Positions 12,163 to 24,778 of a stretch of DNA of 64,000 nt are shown one piece after another (position 1 is the stretch's first letter; the number at the start of each line of letters is the position of its first letter). Both the position numbers and the translations under genes were made by a program. Location: contig JAJEKV010000023.1 in the NCBI GenBank assembly GCA_021234155.1, positions 4,233,638 through 4,297,637 of the forward strand, in the 5' to 3' direction. The DNA is from Isoetes taiwanensis (Eukaryota > Streptophyta > Lycopodiopsida > Isoetales > Isoetaceae). The notes under the pieces were generated by a model. The model was not told the DNA's origin, ran no database searches, and saw only the letters and a program-made list of their open reading frames with translations.

Positions 12163-12429
12163 ATAGATATAGAAGGGGGGAGTCTCATCAATGGCTTGCA
12201 GAATTACGTCATGTAAGATGCCATGTAAGATGCTTCTGGATGCCTCTAATCTAGTGACTTAACATCTCTTGAGGAAGTAGAAGCGGCCTAGGTATGTTAA
12301 CCCATCAAGGGGTAAGGCAAGTCTCACAGAAAATGCATTGTCACTAATAAGGAATCTTCTAAGATTCGATTTAAATGTATGAACTTCATTTATACTGCTT
12401 TGCCAACAGTGCCTTTACAGCAGGTCGGG

Positions 12430-13255
12430 GCTAGACTGTCACCTCATACACTTTCAAAAGGTGGTCAGTTTGGGCGATGCTCGCCTCCAATCCTCGCCTA
12501 TGCCATGGCAATGTGTCCCAACGCCTCAAAGCTTGATAGAAGAAGAAGCGAGTTAATTGGCTCTCTCGATGGAATGTGCAGGAGCACATGTGCATACAAA
12601 TCAAAACTGAGGAGGATCACAATTACCTGAGGCAGTATCTCGATGCATTCTTTCTCGACAACCTTTGGGATGCTAGGGCTTTGGAACATGTAAAGACTGC
12701 ACGTCACAAAAGCCAGGTCAATTCCATGTTTGAGCGGGGGTTCACAAGAGTACCTGCAGACATATTCACCTCTGAGGAAGCGCAAGCTCATTGCATCCAT
12801 TGGCTTAGGTGCTCACCACCTCTGAATTGAGACAAATAGATGGATTCGAGAAGCACGAGAGAATAGGCTATGTCAGTGTTGCCAGTTGAGAGTTATTGAA
12901 GACAAGTGCCACACTCTTCAGCACTGCTCAGCATTTGGACCTATCAGAGTGTGCAATGTTGTGTTGATTCCATTTGACCAACCGCTTGTGATGCTACACA
13001 CGGCTTCAGTGGAGATAGTAGGATCGTATCTCCAGGAGGTGACGGATATGGGCAATCAATTGTATCCTCCGACACTCTGTTGGCATATACCATTGTACAG
13101 TTTGTCAGCAAGCTTATTACTGATAAAGTTCTTTTCTTGAAAACCCTTCGGAATGGAACTTTTTTTAATTCTGAGCAGTAATACAACTGGTGTGCTCTTT
13201 GTTTGGATCCCATAGGCCTATTGATCTTCGTGGCCAATAAAAATAAATTCAATTT
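12430..13255 (+). mobile_element. LINE 3'-end fragment
   Basis: Plus-strand reading, in two frames, gives EEDHNYLRQYLDAFF (about 12610), EHVKTARHKSQVNSMF, then RENRLCQCC and VIEDKCHTLQHCSAF (about 12855-12945). This is the same LINE C-terminal zinc segment seen at 8.8 kb, and both it and the EDHNYL.QYLD stretch are seen again near 35.8-36.1 kb on minus. After the stop near 13138 a short tail continues to an AATAAA-like AATAAAAATAAA at 13238-13249. The copy is 5' truncated, as usual for target-primed insertion. Confidence 0.72.
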
Positions 13256-13261
13256 ACTTCA

Positions 13262-13800
13262 ATTCTAAAACGCAAAAGTGGTCCTGTCATATCCAGGGAT
13301 AGGTTTCATTGTATGAAATCTAAGTTTCTGACATATAAAGTAGAAAAAACATGTTTTATATTTTTCTCTCACCAATCGGGAAAAAAATCTTTCACGTACG
13401 CAAAACCTTCTAAATCGCATACGCAAAAAAAGTTTTGTCCATGCGAAATCAACTAAACTGCTCCGCATTTTTCTAACTTATTTTGGCATACACAAATCGT
13501 GAAGATTATTTCGCGTAAGCAACGTAGACCAAAGCGCATACGTGAGGCGGGGTTTCTTTATTAAAAAAAAAAAAAACTTTTGCGCATTAAAACATGCTTC
13601 GCGTAGGGCATCGAAAGTGAGTAATGACAAAAAAAAGTTTTGCGTATGTTGTGTGCACTATCTCGCATGCAAACCGCATATGCGAAATTTTTCTTATGAA
13701 CGTGATGCATTTTTTAGAACTCGGGCCGCGAGAGGTGACTCTCCTCCGCCAAACCTTGCAACATGTTCCCCCTTTTTTTTTGTTAAGTCTAGGTGAAGTT
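13262..13800. repeat. Region of recurrent CGCATACGCAAAA-like motifs
   Basis: Variants of CG(C/T)A(T/C)(A/G)CG(C/A)AAA recur many times over about 450 bp (for example near 13395, 13419, 13440, 13512, 13535, 13640 and 13665-13685), in both orientations, separated by A- or T-rich runs. The same motif set recurs at 33.66-33.99 kb. No coding content. Confidence 0.5.
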
Positions 13801-15543
13801 CGTAGTTAGGTCCCCGCCTTTTGATGGTGAGTGTCTTGTTCTATGGACGAGGCCAGACTTATTTTAGTAGGGGGAAAAAAAAACTTTTGTTGCCTATCCT
13901 AAAGCCGGCAACTATAGAGATAGGGAGTTAAGAAAATATCAAGAAACGGTAGTTTAGAATTGTGCACTGTCTTGGCCTAGGTGGTGGCCCTTACCTGATA
14001 TTGCTGCAGTTAATTCGAGCCATGCCAAGGGTGGGTGTCATTGTCGATGTTCAAGATAGCTAGGGTCTGCCTCTCTTTGCGGTGTACAGCCCTCATTTGC
14101 GTCGTTGTTGGTTTTGGTCACGCGGTGTCGAAAGGTGGGCATTGTACTCTTATAGAAGGTTACAACTAATATATACTCTAGTTCCTGATGGTGGTGTTGA
14201 TGAAAGTCCAGCACTGATATAAGGACTGTCGTATATTTTATTAAGTATTCGATTGGTCCTGTCTTTTGAAAAAGCGTGTCCTGGGTCAAGTGCAATGTAT
14301 TGAGCTTGCTGACCTTTAAGTGGGAGCTTCTTGTTTCAGTTAGTAGCTGGGTCAGATCATAAATCCTATTGTGGGCATTTTTTGTGTATCCATTCCTGTA
14401 TGTAAGTAGTTACCCAAAAATCATTTAGTATTAGTATGATGTAGATTGCAGTCATCTCTTTAATGGAAATGAAAGTTAATGTCGTTGAATGAGAGATGTT
14501 TAAGTTTAGTGTCCCCTCTACATAGTGATGAACTTAAAACCTAATATATCGAACTTGAAACTTAGTGTATAACTAATAATAGGGAAAGTGAATTAGTTTA
14601 GAGCCACATGTTGAGCCACAAGCCGAGTCTTCTTCTTCACTGCACAAGAGAAGAAGTAGACATGGTCTGATTTGACGGCCGAGTCATTAGGGCGGATTTG
14701 GGGTCTCAAAATGGCCCATAACTTGGATGCCAGAATTCCACGTCATGTTTCTCGCGACCAATGATGTTTGCGCATTTTTTTCCAAAGTCAGTATTAGTTG
14801 GCAAGTAGAAAGAGGAGCAGGCTTACTTGGCATCCACATGGCGAAATTTCATAGGACATATTTGTGCATTCATTGCAACCACATTAATGGCCCGTGATTT
14901 TTCAAAATCGTGACGCTGGACCAAAATAATGGCTACTTTTTTCCGCCCATCGTGCACATGCCCACATGCACAACCACCTTATCAAATTTTGGCACCAAGA
15001 TTTCCATTGTTCACATTAGCCGCCGCCACGTGCATCCTCTCCGCCTTCACTCTTCATTTGGAATCCAAGTCTCCAATAGTGTCTGTGGTTTTTATGGGCG
15101 AAAGCATAGAGTTAAGCAACAACGGCGAGGGATGTGCGGACAAGCAAACGACGCTACATGCCATGTTTTTACTACCCAAATTTTCATTCTGAAGTTTTCC
15201 TACTTTTGACTCTTCCCATTCATCGTATTGCTCCCCGCCATTTATTCTTACGATTCAACGACCGACCAGATTCTAATTGCATCCATCATTGCTCCTACTA
15301 CTCCTACATTGCTTCGCAGTTCATCACTTACAAAACAATAAAGGCATGACGGTGGAAGGATATCTATCCATAGGCTCGTGGGTGAGAATGCTATCCTTAA
15401 CTTAAGGGTGACTATGGAGTTACATCACGGAGCGACATTCATACGCAATGAATAGGTAGAACTATAGGGTTCAAAATAAATGCTATGGATAGTATATTGC
15501 CAAAAAAAGGGAAGGGAGGGGGGAAGGGATTTGAAGAGGAGGA
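13801..15543. other. Intergenic stretch, no gene seen
   Basis: No recognisable protein motif. It contains a block at about 14685-14750 that is repeated in inverse orientation at about 29640-29700 (shared core near 14691-14716 reads GGGCGGATTTGGGGTCTCAA). A short purine-rich run at 15505-15543 directly precedes the gypsy LTR. Confidence 0.4.
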
Positions 15544-16137
15544 TGTTTGGGGTCCAGGTTGGGAACTCCCCGAAGACAAACCCTGCGGAGGACCCGTGGA
15601 TCTAACAGAGAGTCCGGGGACTATGTCACGCTGGATTTCTTCGAAAGAGAAGAAAAAGAAGAAAATGGTAACAAATGAGAGAAAGATGATAAGCTTCCTT
15701 GATATCAATGATGAAAATACATGAGCTCTCGCAATAGAGAGAAAACCAAGGAGACAAGACTCAAAACTCATCTAAAAACTTATGTGCTAACTCTACTCAT
15801 ATATATAGTACAATGGCCTTTGGGCCCAAATATAGACACTCCGACCGGGATCTCGCGTTTAATTCGGAAGGAGGCCCCGATGCAGGTGTGAATGTTGGTT
15901 GCGGCTCTTGAAGTGCCTAGAATCACGCCGGACGCCGACGCTGCCAGCGACGGGTCGGCCACTACTTGTCCGAGCGGGCGCTTGTTGATGCCCAAAGGCT
16001 TTGATCAAGGCGGGTCCAGCTTTTGGTCTTCGCGGAGCCTTGATGTCCGGACCCGTGGGTTGACCGAGGATCCTTGAGCTTGACCTCGGTCTGTCAGATA
16101 AGATGAATAGTCCTGTACTGTGAGGCACAGATTAACA
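15544..16137 (-). repeat. 3' LTR of the Athila/Tat-like element
   Basis: Left-hand LTR in window coordinates, hence the 3' LTR of this minus-strand element. Collinear with 26061-26655, including the segment GATAAGCTTCCTTGATATCA. Preceded by GAGGA. Confidence 0.93.
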
Positions 16138-16139
16138 CT

Positions 16140-17870
16140 CCCCCACCAAACGACACTCCGAGTGAAGAAAAGGAGGAAGCGCTTCGAGGGCGGAAGCCAT
16201 CCGGTTCTGAAAGTGATCCTCACACGGAGAGGAGGATCGCACCATTATGGTAATCGGGCTGATGAGATCTTGGCTGATTGAAGAGCTTGAGGTGTGTTTT
16301 GTCCAAGGGCGCGGATCAGCATCAATAAGAAAGCGAGAGCGCATTTCCATGTCTTCTAGGGCGTGGGCGCCTCAAGAAATGTAATCGACATTCCATGAGG
16401 AGACAGTCAAGGCCAAAGGCACCGGCCGACATTTGATTGCGATGAAAAATGGGACGCCGATTTAAGGAGCTCAAAGAAAATGCATTTGAGGGCGCGAAAA
16501 TCCTCGCTTTGAAGATGGACGGAAGGATCGAGGTGAGGTGGAGGCATTTTGCAAGAAGGTGTTGAGACCATGAAGCGCATCCGCGGGTATGCCAACCACG
16601 CCATTAGCAATGTAGATCCAATTGGTGGTGTTGTCCAGAGTGGCACCTTCTTCCCAATGTGAGCTTAACAAAACGCGGATCCCACCGAGATCCGCCGAGA
16701 TCGAGGTGGTGTCCAAATTGATGAACATCCATGACCTTGGTCCAAAAAAAAGGAAGGAAGCCAATAAGAAGTCAGGAACCCGGGCGGAGGTACGCCCAGG
16801 AAGCATAGGGGAGAAGGAACCATGCCCGCGGGCGTGGGTTGCCGAGCCGGTCTCCCTGAATTGACCGACAAGATCCGATCAAGTGCCCGACACCAACGCA
16901 TCCCAAAGAGAAGTGAGAGCGAGAGTTGACAGAGGGCTATCCCATCCCGTGGGGACCGCCTTGCTATCCAAAGAGCTTGTAATCGATTGTAACCAGCAGG
17001 TGTCGCGATATAGATTTGTGCATAGGGAAGATCCCTGATGTCCTAGATACTTCTTGATTTGTTGTAAAGGCTTCCGCTTGCCGAGAGATAAATGATTGGC
17101 AAGCTTTCGCGTGTAATGTCCCGATGAAGAGTTTGGGTCCGAAAGCAGGATCCCAAGATATGGATTGTTATCCCGAAGCACCCATTGCGGAGGTGGGGTC
17201 ATCCCGAAAAAGCCGGCGCGGGCCCATTTCCAAAGTTTTCCCATGTATCACCCAGATAGAAATCATGAAATATGTAAGCCATGGGGCTGAACCACTCAAT
17301 GTGATAAAGTCCGGATCGCACATTGTATGAGATCAAAGATCGACAAGGGCACAAAGACAACCCTTTGTCTTCAATGGAGAGTTCCGCCAAACCAAGAAAA
17401 TCAGACCGCCAGTGAGGGGATATCCATTGTACATCGGCCGCATGCCACTTCGAAAGGAAGAGGTGGCCGAAAGCAACTACATAATCATGATAGCGTGAGG
17501 GAACCGGGAAGTCAACAGCATTCTGTGGAAGAATTGCGCATGGGCGCCAAGTTTTGCTTGAGCCTCATCGCCAGATGAATAGCTTGCCGCAGCTTGTTGT
17601 TCGAGATCACGGATCTGATTGTCCCTTTCGAAAGCAGCAGCGGATCGTCACGGACCCGCTTTCGAAAGGATGGACCGAGAGGAAGATTTCCCAGGTGTAT
17701 TGAGACGGCACCGCAATTTCCGCCATCCAAGATCTTCGTTTTCGCGCACCTCGTAAAGCCGATCTTGAAGAGGTGAGCCGAAAGCGGTTCAGGAGAAAGC
17801 CGAGCCGCCAAGGAGGCTTAATTTGAGCGCCCCGCTGAAAGATTTTGAACTTGAGTGCTGAAATTCTCAC
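16140..17870 (-). pseudogene. LINE reverse transcriptase fragment lying inside the gypsy element
   Basis: Between the 3' LTR and the extra ORF, minus-strand frames read like a plant LINE. RKRVRDDPLLLSKGTI at about 17610-17660 resembles the RQGDPLSPLLF block. NVRSGLYHIEWFSPMA near 17290-17330 resembles the segment after YADD. NPYLGILLSDPNSSS near 17120-17170 resembles YLGIPL, and TNWIYIANGVVG near 16580-16625 the later conserved GG block. Order and spacing fit a LINE RT in the same orientation as the host element. The fragment is badly frameshifted. Either a LINE inserted here, or the element acquired it; LINE ends and a target duplication were not found. Confidence 0.5.
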
Positions 17871-19300
17871 ACGATTCGAAAGTACAAGGCATTGAGTTTA
17901 GCAATATCTCCGCCTTTGGTACTCGGGAGAGCGGCTTTGGACTTGTTGTGCTCCAATAAAGTCTGAATTTCGAATCGAGTCGAGCCTGTTGATCTCCGCG
18001 AGTTGGCTGACTTGAGCTTGTGTACTTTTGAGATCCTGCATGAGCCCTCAGAAGAGAGCTTCATGCTTGTCTTGAAGTTTGCCTCCAAAGCCGCAACTTG
18101 GGCAGATTCTTTGAAGGTCCCGGTGGACCGCATCCGAGGCTTCTAGTGCCCGTTGAACCCCGGCTCATAAGAGCTTCTTTGGGATTCTTGTAACTTGAGA
18201 GCAAAGCAGCCTTGAGCCTCCCGGCCGATAATTGATACAACAACTGACGAGGGTGTTGTGGTGGTGGAGCTTGCTGTTGCCTGGTTTGGGATGTTTGGGA
18301 AAAATGGTGTGAAGTGGATGGTGTAGCGGAGGAGGAGACAGTGACATGGGTGTGACTGTGGACATGACCAGTGGAAGACGGGCGTGAAGTGCCAACTTGG
18401 TGAGTGATGGGAAGGGAGCGCTGAGTGGAATTATGAGAATTTGGTGGTGTGGGAGGGAAGTAGTGACGGATGAGGGCTTGAAAGTGGCCTCCCACAGAAA
18501 CTTCAGAAATGGAAGTGGTACCCCGAAGGCGGTCCATTTCTTGGAGAAGACGATAGAACATCATTTGGGGCCAATCTATGTGGTGTTTGGAATGTGTAGC
18601 AGTGAGGACCAGGTTATAGAAAGGCTTATTGATATGGGTGTTCTTGATAGAATACCCAAGGAATTTTCGCCATTGTGAATTTGACAAAGGTTTCGCGGAG
18701 GCTTGTCGATATTGGTCGACGATGGACATTGGCATGATAAGCGTGTGCACCAAACTCGCGGACATCGATATCCTCGTGATAGCGCACTCATGATACACAA
18801 GGGGTGTGCAAGGGAATATGAAATACCTCGTAAATCAAATGTTGAGTCAACTTAAATAGTGGTGCCATCGACCACAAGTGGTGTGTAACCTTGCGGGCTG
18901 TTAACGATATTACATGATGAACCGCCGTGAACCGGGTCGATTTGGAGCCGAAGTTCCATTTGAGAGAATTCAGAAGCTGGTGTCGCTCAAACTTCTTTAT
19001 TTGGGCCAACAAGGGCTTCACCTGAAAGTGGGCGCCAAGAAGGATACAGATGCAAAAAGGGCCGGGATCCTTGGGAGCGAGAGTTTGAAGTGTAGAAAAT
19101 CTTGGGGCAGCCATGGGAAGGATGTGCGCGGAACGAAGAGGGATGCCAAAGGCGAAGACGAAAAAGTCGAAAGCACCGGAGGACAAAGGCCAGAGGAACG
19201 AAAAAGGTTTGTTTTAGGGCGACAACCGAGGCTAAGAGGTATGAAGAGTGCGAACCGGAACCGCTTGATGGTGCCAGTGTCAAAAGATGCTAAGAAGGGT
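17867..19300 (-). pseudogene. Extra ORF 3' of integrase in the Athila/Tat-like element
   Basis: A minus-strand region open from about 19186 to 18788 and again from 18798 to 18061 encodes a protein of at least 370 residues placed between integrase and the 3' LTR. It contains MAAPRFSTLQTLAPKDPGPF near the start, LIYEVFHIPLHTPCVS, then WRKFLGYSIKNTHINKPFYN and HIDWPQMMFYRLLQEMDRL, and a His/Ser/Thr-rich low-complexity stretch (about 18300-18420). The middle part resembles the uncharacterised plant transposon proteins found in Athila relatives, but I cannot name a domain with certainty. Athila-type elements often carry an additional ORF at this position. Function unknown. Confidence 0.5.
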
Positions 19301-20139
19301 ATTGAGAGGCAAAAATTTGGCTAAGTCCCAAAAAACGTAAGGGAGAAGCAATGAACGGTGAGGATGAGACGGAAAGAAAGATCGGATGTGACAGATGGCA
19401 AAGGACACCCATTAATGTTCGACGGGCGTGGAAGGAAGGAATGGCATTCACGCCTGGCAACTCGGTGGGATATCATTAAAAGGAATGTGTCAGAAGGTAC
19501 CATGGCTAGATATGCGCGGGAGAATGATTCTCATTTTAGAAACAAATTTTGCATTGCAAACACGCTTGGCGATTTGTGTGATTGGTCCACGCCGACAAGG
19601 AGTTCCTCGCTTGGCTATATAAGATTTAACCGAGAAAAAAAGGCATCCGATGGCGCCGCGATGGCCGCCGCCGGGCTTGAACGAAGATTGCACAATGCCC
19701 ACTAACCGCCGGAGTGGATCACTTGTAAGATGAATTGTTCGATCTCGGCGCCGCCACAACCGCGTGGCATTCGTGATGGACGGCCGGGTGTGCCGGGATG
19801 GTGAACATCCCGACCGAAGACCAACGGGATGGAGGTGGTTCCCGCACCTTCGGGCGGGATCCGGAGCGTAACCTCTACCATCTCCTCAAGATCACCTCTG
19901 CGCCCAACCCGAGTAGAGGGTTTTTCCTCTTAGGACTTAGTAGATAGGCTCGAGCCTGTTTTTGTATATAGGGCAAAGGCCCATAGCGAAATTAGCCGGT
20001 GGGCATTTCTACATTTTGTAAAAAAAATCTCCACTATAATATAATCCACCGCTTTCTAGTCACTTTCGTGGTGTGTGCTTCTTGAACTGCTCTCGCGGTG
20101 TTGATGTTCACTTTCTCGCGGTGATGAAATGCTTTGAGA

Positions 20140-21400
20140 CTAAAAACCATTAACCAATGTAGGTAATGGAGTGCCATCTAACTCAAATTTAGTTTGAAAA
20201 CGCTTTGGTCTAACCACTTGAACAATTTGATAAGGGCCAAGCCAACTAAACTTGAGTTTACCCGAAAATTTTTGTACTGAATCATAAAGAAGAACCAAAT
20301 CTCCTTCTTTGAATGTTTTTGTCTTCAAACGCTTGTCATGTAAAGATTTTTTGCAATCGTTGTCCATGAAGAACACGTAATATAAGCATCCCTTCAAGTT
20401 CATCCAACCGTTTCTAATTGATAGACCCGTTCTTTGAGAGCAACCGGTGGATTATGAGCAAGAGAGCTTGAAAACGGAGTGTTGGAAGGATGTATTCAAA
20501 TGGCATGAGAGCTTCCCTGACCATAAAACCAATTTAAAAGGAGGTGACAGAAAGCAATCTTGAAACAAGTATTGTAGGCCCAAAGAAAAAGAGAGGGAAG
20601 TTTTGTCTCCGCCAATCGGGGAAGCGCCACAAATTTTCTTGAGAATGGTGACCGAGTTTTGTTGGTGCTTTCTCGCCAACCCATTGCCTTGAGGATAGTA
20701 AGGTGTGCTCTTGTGATGATGTATCGAGGAGATAATCCGCCAGCTCCTTGATAGTATGATTGATGAAATGAACATCACTTGGCCACCCACCAGCCCGCGG
20801 GGGCAGCAATCGCGGATAATTTGTTGATAGAGGACTCTAGCCGCGGCTTGCAGCAGTTGTTGTCCGGAAGGGCACAAGCTTCCGCCCATTTGGTGGCTGA
20901 AGTCGGTGAGAACCTGGAATGTATCGGGCACGCAGTGTGCCTCGCAGAGGATCTATAGGTCCCACAAAAGTCCATTCCCCATTTGCCGGGGAAGTGGCGC
21001 GGGCGACCGGGCGCCAAGGGAAGAGCGCCACGGGCCGGGGGGCCCCACCACCGGGCAAGCGCCACACGCGGGCGTGGGCGTGAGCATCTTTGAAGAGCGT
21101 GGGCCAATAATACCCGGGCGAGAAGGATTTTATGCGGCCGTGGTGTCACCATGAAAATGACCACCACCGAGCCCTTGATGAGCTTCTAACAATATCCGAA
21201 CTTCATGAGGTAGAACACGCCGCCGAAGGATGGTGTCCTTACCCTTTTGTAGAGATGTCCGCAACCATGGTGTAGTCACGGACCTCTGAGAGAAATTGAT
21301 GGCGACGGATTGTCGCCAAGGTGAGAGAGCCGCCTCGTCGGGTGGAAGAGCACCCGTGGAGGAGGTACCGCTGAAAATCATGGAACCAATGTGGTGTTGC
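20140..21400 (-). pseudogene. Gypsy integrase (Athila/Tat-like)
   Basis: On minus: a zinc-binding start (LEAHQGLGGGHFHGD near 21130-21190), the DA/C..C region, then a core ending in STPYYPQGNGLA (about 20680-20715; family: PYYPQ.NG.AE) with a run into NSVTILKKI. The C-terminal domain is clear at 20140-20403: HDKRLKTKTFKEGDLVLLYD, GKLKFSWLGPY and FELDGTPLPTLVNG, which is the GPY/F module. The first catalytic Asp region is disrupted. Several frameshifts; no chromodomain follows. Confidence 0.82.
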
Positions 21401-21439
21401 CGTGACTAAAAAAGAGTTGAGCATCGGGAAGGCGCCCGA

Positions 21440-23010
21440 GACCCCTGCTAAGGGATCATCCGCGGTGGATGCGGAAAGATAATCCGAACAACATGAGATT
21501 TGCCCGCCTTTATGAACGATTTCAAAAGGAGCAAATTCTTGAGAAGAAGGACCCAACGAAAGCAATGCGCCCGTGGGCGGGATTTGTTGATCAAATAGAG
21601 GAGTGCTTGGTGGTCCACAAAGAATTTGATTTGATCTGCCAAAAGGTAATGACGGAAGCGTTGGACACGTAAAATGAGACCCAAAGCTTCACGCCCGTGG
21701 CGTAATAGTTGGCGCCGCAGAATTGAGTTTTCTACCGGGCGAAGCGATTTGGTTTGTCGCATGCGATCATATTCTTGAGAAAGAACGGCTCCAATAGCAA
21801 ACGCGCCGAGACATCGACATGAACATGAAAGGGCTTGTCCCATTGAGGAGGAACAAGAACCGTGCCTCGAGTAAGCAAAAGCTTCAAATTGTTGAAAGCA
21901 GCCTCACGGGAATTCCAAGCCTGTGTGGATTCGCCACCCGTGAGTTTATGAATGGATCTGCAATGGCCGCCACCCGTATGAAGGTGGAGTAATAATTGAC
22001 TTTTTCCCGTGAAGGAGCGGTCTCCTTGATATTGGCCGGGTGCTTGAGCCTTGAGCACATAACCGATTTTGGCAGGATCGCTGGTGATTCCTCGCTGGTC
22101 GACAACATGGCCTAACGTAAACACCGTATGACGAAAAGGTGCATTTTTCAGATTGAGACTAATGCCTGACTCATCACATTTCGGAAGACGAAGTTCCAAT
22201 TTATCCAAAATGGTCAGCCATGGAACCAGTGAGGCGAGAAGTCATCTTGAAAAATTTGCAAGAAGGGATTTTCCTTCATGAAATCATGAAAACCGAGAGC
22301 ATGATGCGCTGAAACGCGGAAGGAGAGTTGGATAATCCAAAAGGAACCACCTTGTAGGCAAAAAAGTACTTTACCGGGTGGTGAAAGTGGTCTTGAGTTG
22401 ATCAGATTCTTTGATGGAGATCTGATTGTAGCCGGAAAAACCATCCATAAAGGAGTACATCTCATGGCCGCCCACTTCTTCCGTAACTTGGTCCGTGGAA
22501 GGGAAGTGGAAAATGATCACGCCCGCGGCCCCGATTGAGTTCGATAGTCCACACAATGCACGCGGATCTTACCATTGTGCTTAAGGGCAATGACGATGGG
22601 GCTCACCCATTCGTAATGTTTGACCTCATAGATCAAACCCGCAAAGAAGGAGTTTGTCAATTTCCTGACTTTGACGCCATCACGGTAATTAGGGTTGAGC
22701 CTCAGATCGCCGCTGTTGCTAATCGGGTCGCATCGATTTGGTAGGAATGGTGAGTTCCCCAAGCTTTTGTTGATGCCGCCAAGATCTTTGTAACTCCGTG
22801 CTAAAAAAAAAAAAAATGTGTTTGAATTTTTTGAACAGTGCCTTGACGGCCCTCTAATACGATAAGGAGCCGAAGATTTGCAAAGAATGCGACAAAGTTG
22901 ATTGTTGCCAACGCCCACAATCTCAACCGGAGTCTGAATATGGGGTATTACTTCAAAGATCCCCGACAATGTGCAGGAGGTTGGAGCATAACCGATGCGC
23001 GGCACGCTGA
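21440..23010 (-). pseudogene. Gypsy reverse transcriptase and RNase H (Athila/Tat-like)
   Basis: Minus-strand pieces: WVSPIVIALKHNGKIRVHCV near 22560-22620, YSFMDGFSGYNQISI near 22410-22460, IFQDDFS at about 22235-22255 (catalytic DD), TLGHVVDQRGITSDPAKI near 22065-22120, then FHVHVDVSA (RNase H start), HYLLADQIKFFVDHQALLYL near 21590-21660. Order and motifs match the gypsy RT-RNase H fusion; the DDFS form with GH.VS..GI supports Athila/Tat. Broken by frameshifts. Confidence 0.85.
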
Positions 23011-23499
23011 GTGGTGAAAAGAGAGGTTGCCAGTGTCATCTAGCGCTGATTGCTTCATGACAAATGCGGTACATCAACAGGGAGGGCGGGGAGGTTCAAC
23101 ATCTGAAAAGTGATCAACACGCTGGATTCGATTGCAAGGAGCCGGTAGGGTCAAGCAAGGCAGCCACAGCCACCGGTCCCGATCAAGAGTCATTTCTCCC
23201 CAAGGATCAAAGATATTCGGGGTAGGATGACAGAGGCATCCTCGCAGTGGAGCCCGAACTTGATAAATATTCCGAGCTTCTTCAGACCGTGGTCCGAGAG
23301 AAGGTTCCGCGATTGTCAACGTAAAATGATCCCCGCCCGCTTGCAAGTCCATGGTGGCATTGAGATGACCATCGTTGATGACTAATCGGGTCCGCGGGCC
23401 CAAGAATGGATACTCTTTGCCCGGCGGAGAAAAGGTCCGCCTACCAAAGATTTCATAGTCACCGGATCTTCCTTTCCAAACGCCAAATTCCATGGGAAA

Positions 23500-24125
23500 G
23501 CGGAGATCACCAATGTTGATGTGAAGAATAGGTGTGACGCCTTTGAGGTCTCGCGGATATGGCCATTAGCCAATTTGATGTCATATGGGGCACGCAAAGA
23601 GTTGTGTGATGCCCATTTGTTTGGCGGAGTTTATCCGTGATGAGATTGACCGCGCTTACCTCCATCGATTTGAACATGGTTGACTTGCCGATTTCCCACC
23701 GTGGCATGGACCGTGGGTGTAGAGGTAGCCACAGCCCCAACTAAAACAGCTTGGGAGTGGTAACCTGGTCCTTGAGAGCAGGACAGAGTTTTAAAATGGT
23801 TGCTGCTTAAAGGAATTTTGATCTGGCGCAGCTCCTCTTGGAGTTCGAGAGGTACATGAGAAAAAGGATCCTTGGTTCCATCGGGTGCGGAGTGCGGGCG
23901 TGGAAGCAAAGAACTTTTGAGTAAGTCAACCTCGGGCCGCAATATTGGGATATGTCCGAGAGCGTGGAGGTTGAGATGTTGAGGGGGTATCTTGTCTTTG
24001 TTGAGCTCTAGTGGTGGCATGAACATTTGCCAATGTGCGGCCTTCAGCAGCCTTGCATGAGATTCAAAATGCTTTGGCTTAACTTTGGGCATGACATTTG
24101 GCATGAGCTTTTCCAAGTCGTGCAA
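23500..24125 (-). pseudogene. Gypsy aspartic protease region
   Basis: The open stretch 24125-23631 ends in VNHVQIDGG (IDGG codons at 23658-23669), continuing in another frame as a VNLITDKLRQ-like segment. Many plant gypsy proteases have D-G-G in place of D-[ST]-G, so this is the likely active site. The N-terminal part (HFKTLSCSQGPG, LELQEELRQIKIPL) lies between gag and protease. Confidence 0.65.
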
Positions 24126-24778
24126 AGTGAACTTTTTTCGTCCTCATGAGGAATGGTGTCAACCGCAAAGGCAAAGGTGCGCGGTCCTTCCTCAATAATA
24201 GTCAAGGGACGTGATGCTTTGGTCCGGCGCGGAAACTAGACCAACCCAATTTGACGGGCCAGACTTGGAGGATTAAGTGCCCAAAAATTTCCTCTTGGGC
24301 TTGTTGATCCGGTGAGGTTGATTTTGTCGGAGCTGGTTGATAGCGTGATTGCCGAGGCGCCTTGGTGGTTTTTAAGAACTGGTCGCTGGGCCTTGTTTGC
24401 CATTAGCGAGCCGTGAGTTGGTAAGCCGCGGAGGCGGACCGATGTGGTCCGGATTTGTGCCGTGAAGCCGCACTGAACTTGTGGAAGTTGAGGACACGCC
24501 GCGGGTGGTATGACCCCATTCTTGACAAAGCGATAACACCGAGCTTTAGAAGGATCAAAAGGAGGACGCTGGTTTGATCCCCGTGGTTGGTCCCGGCGGA
24601 TATAGCGCTATGGGCCGCACCGCCAAGAGGTGGCCGCCGATAGTGCGATTGTTGCCGAGGTGTGGTTTGCACTTGATAAACCATTTTGTTGCGAAACGGG
24701 GATGAGTGCGAGTGCACTCTTCCGCGGGCATGATTGCACATGTTGCATCGCTTAAATGAGGCGGCCATTGGTGAAGTT

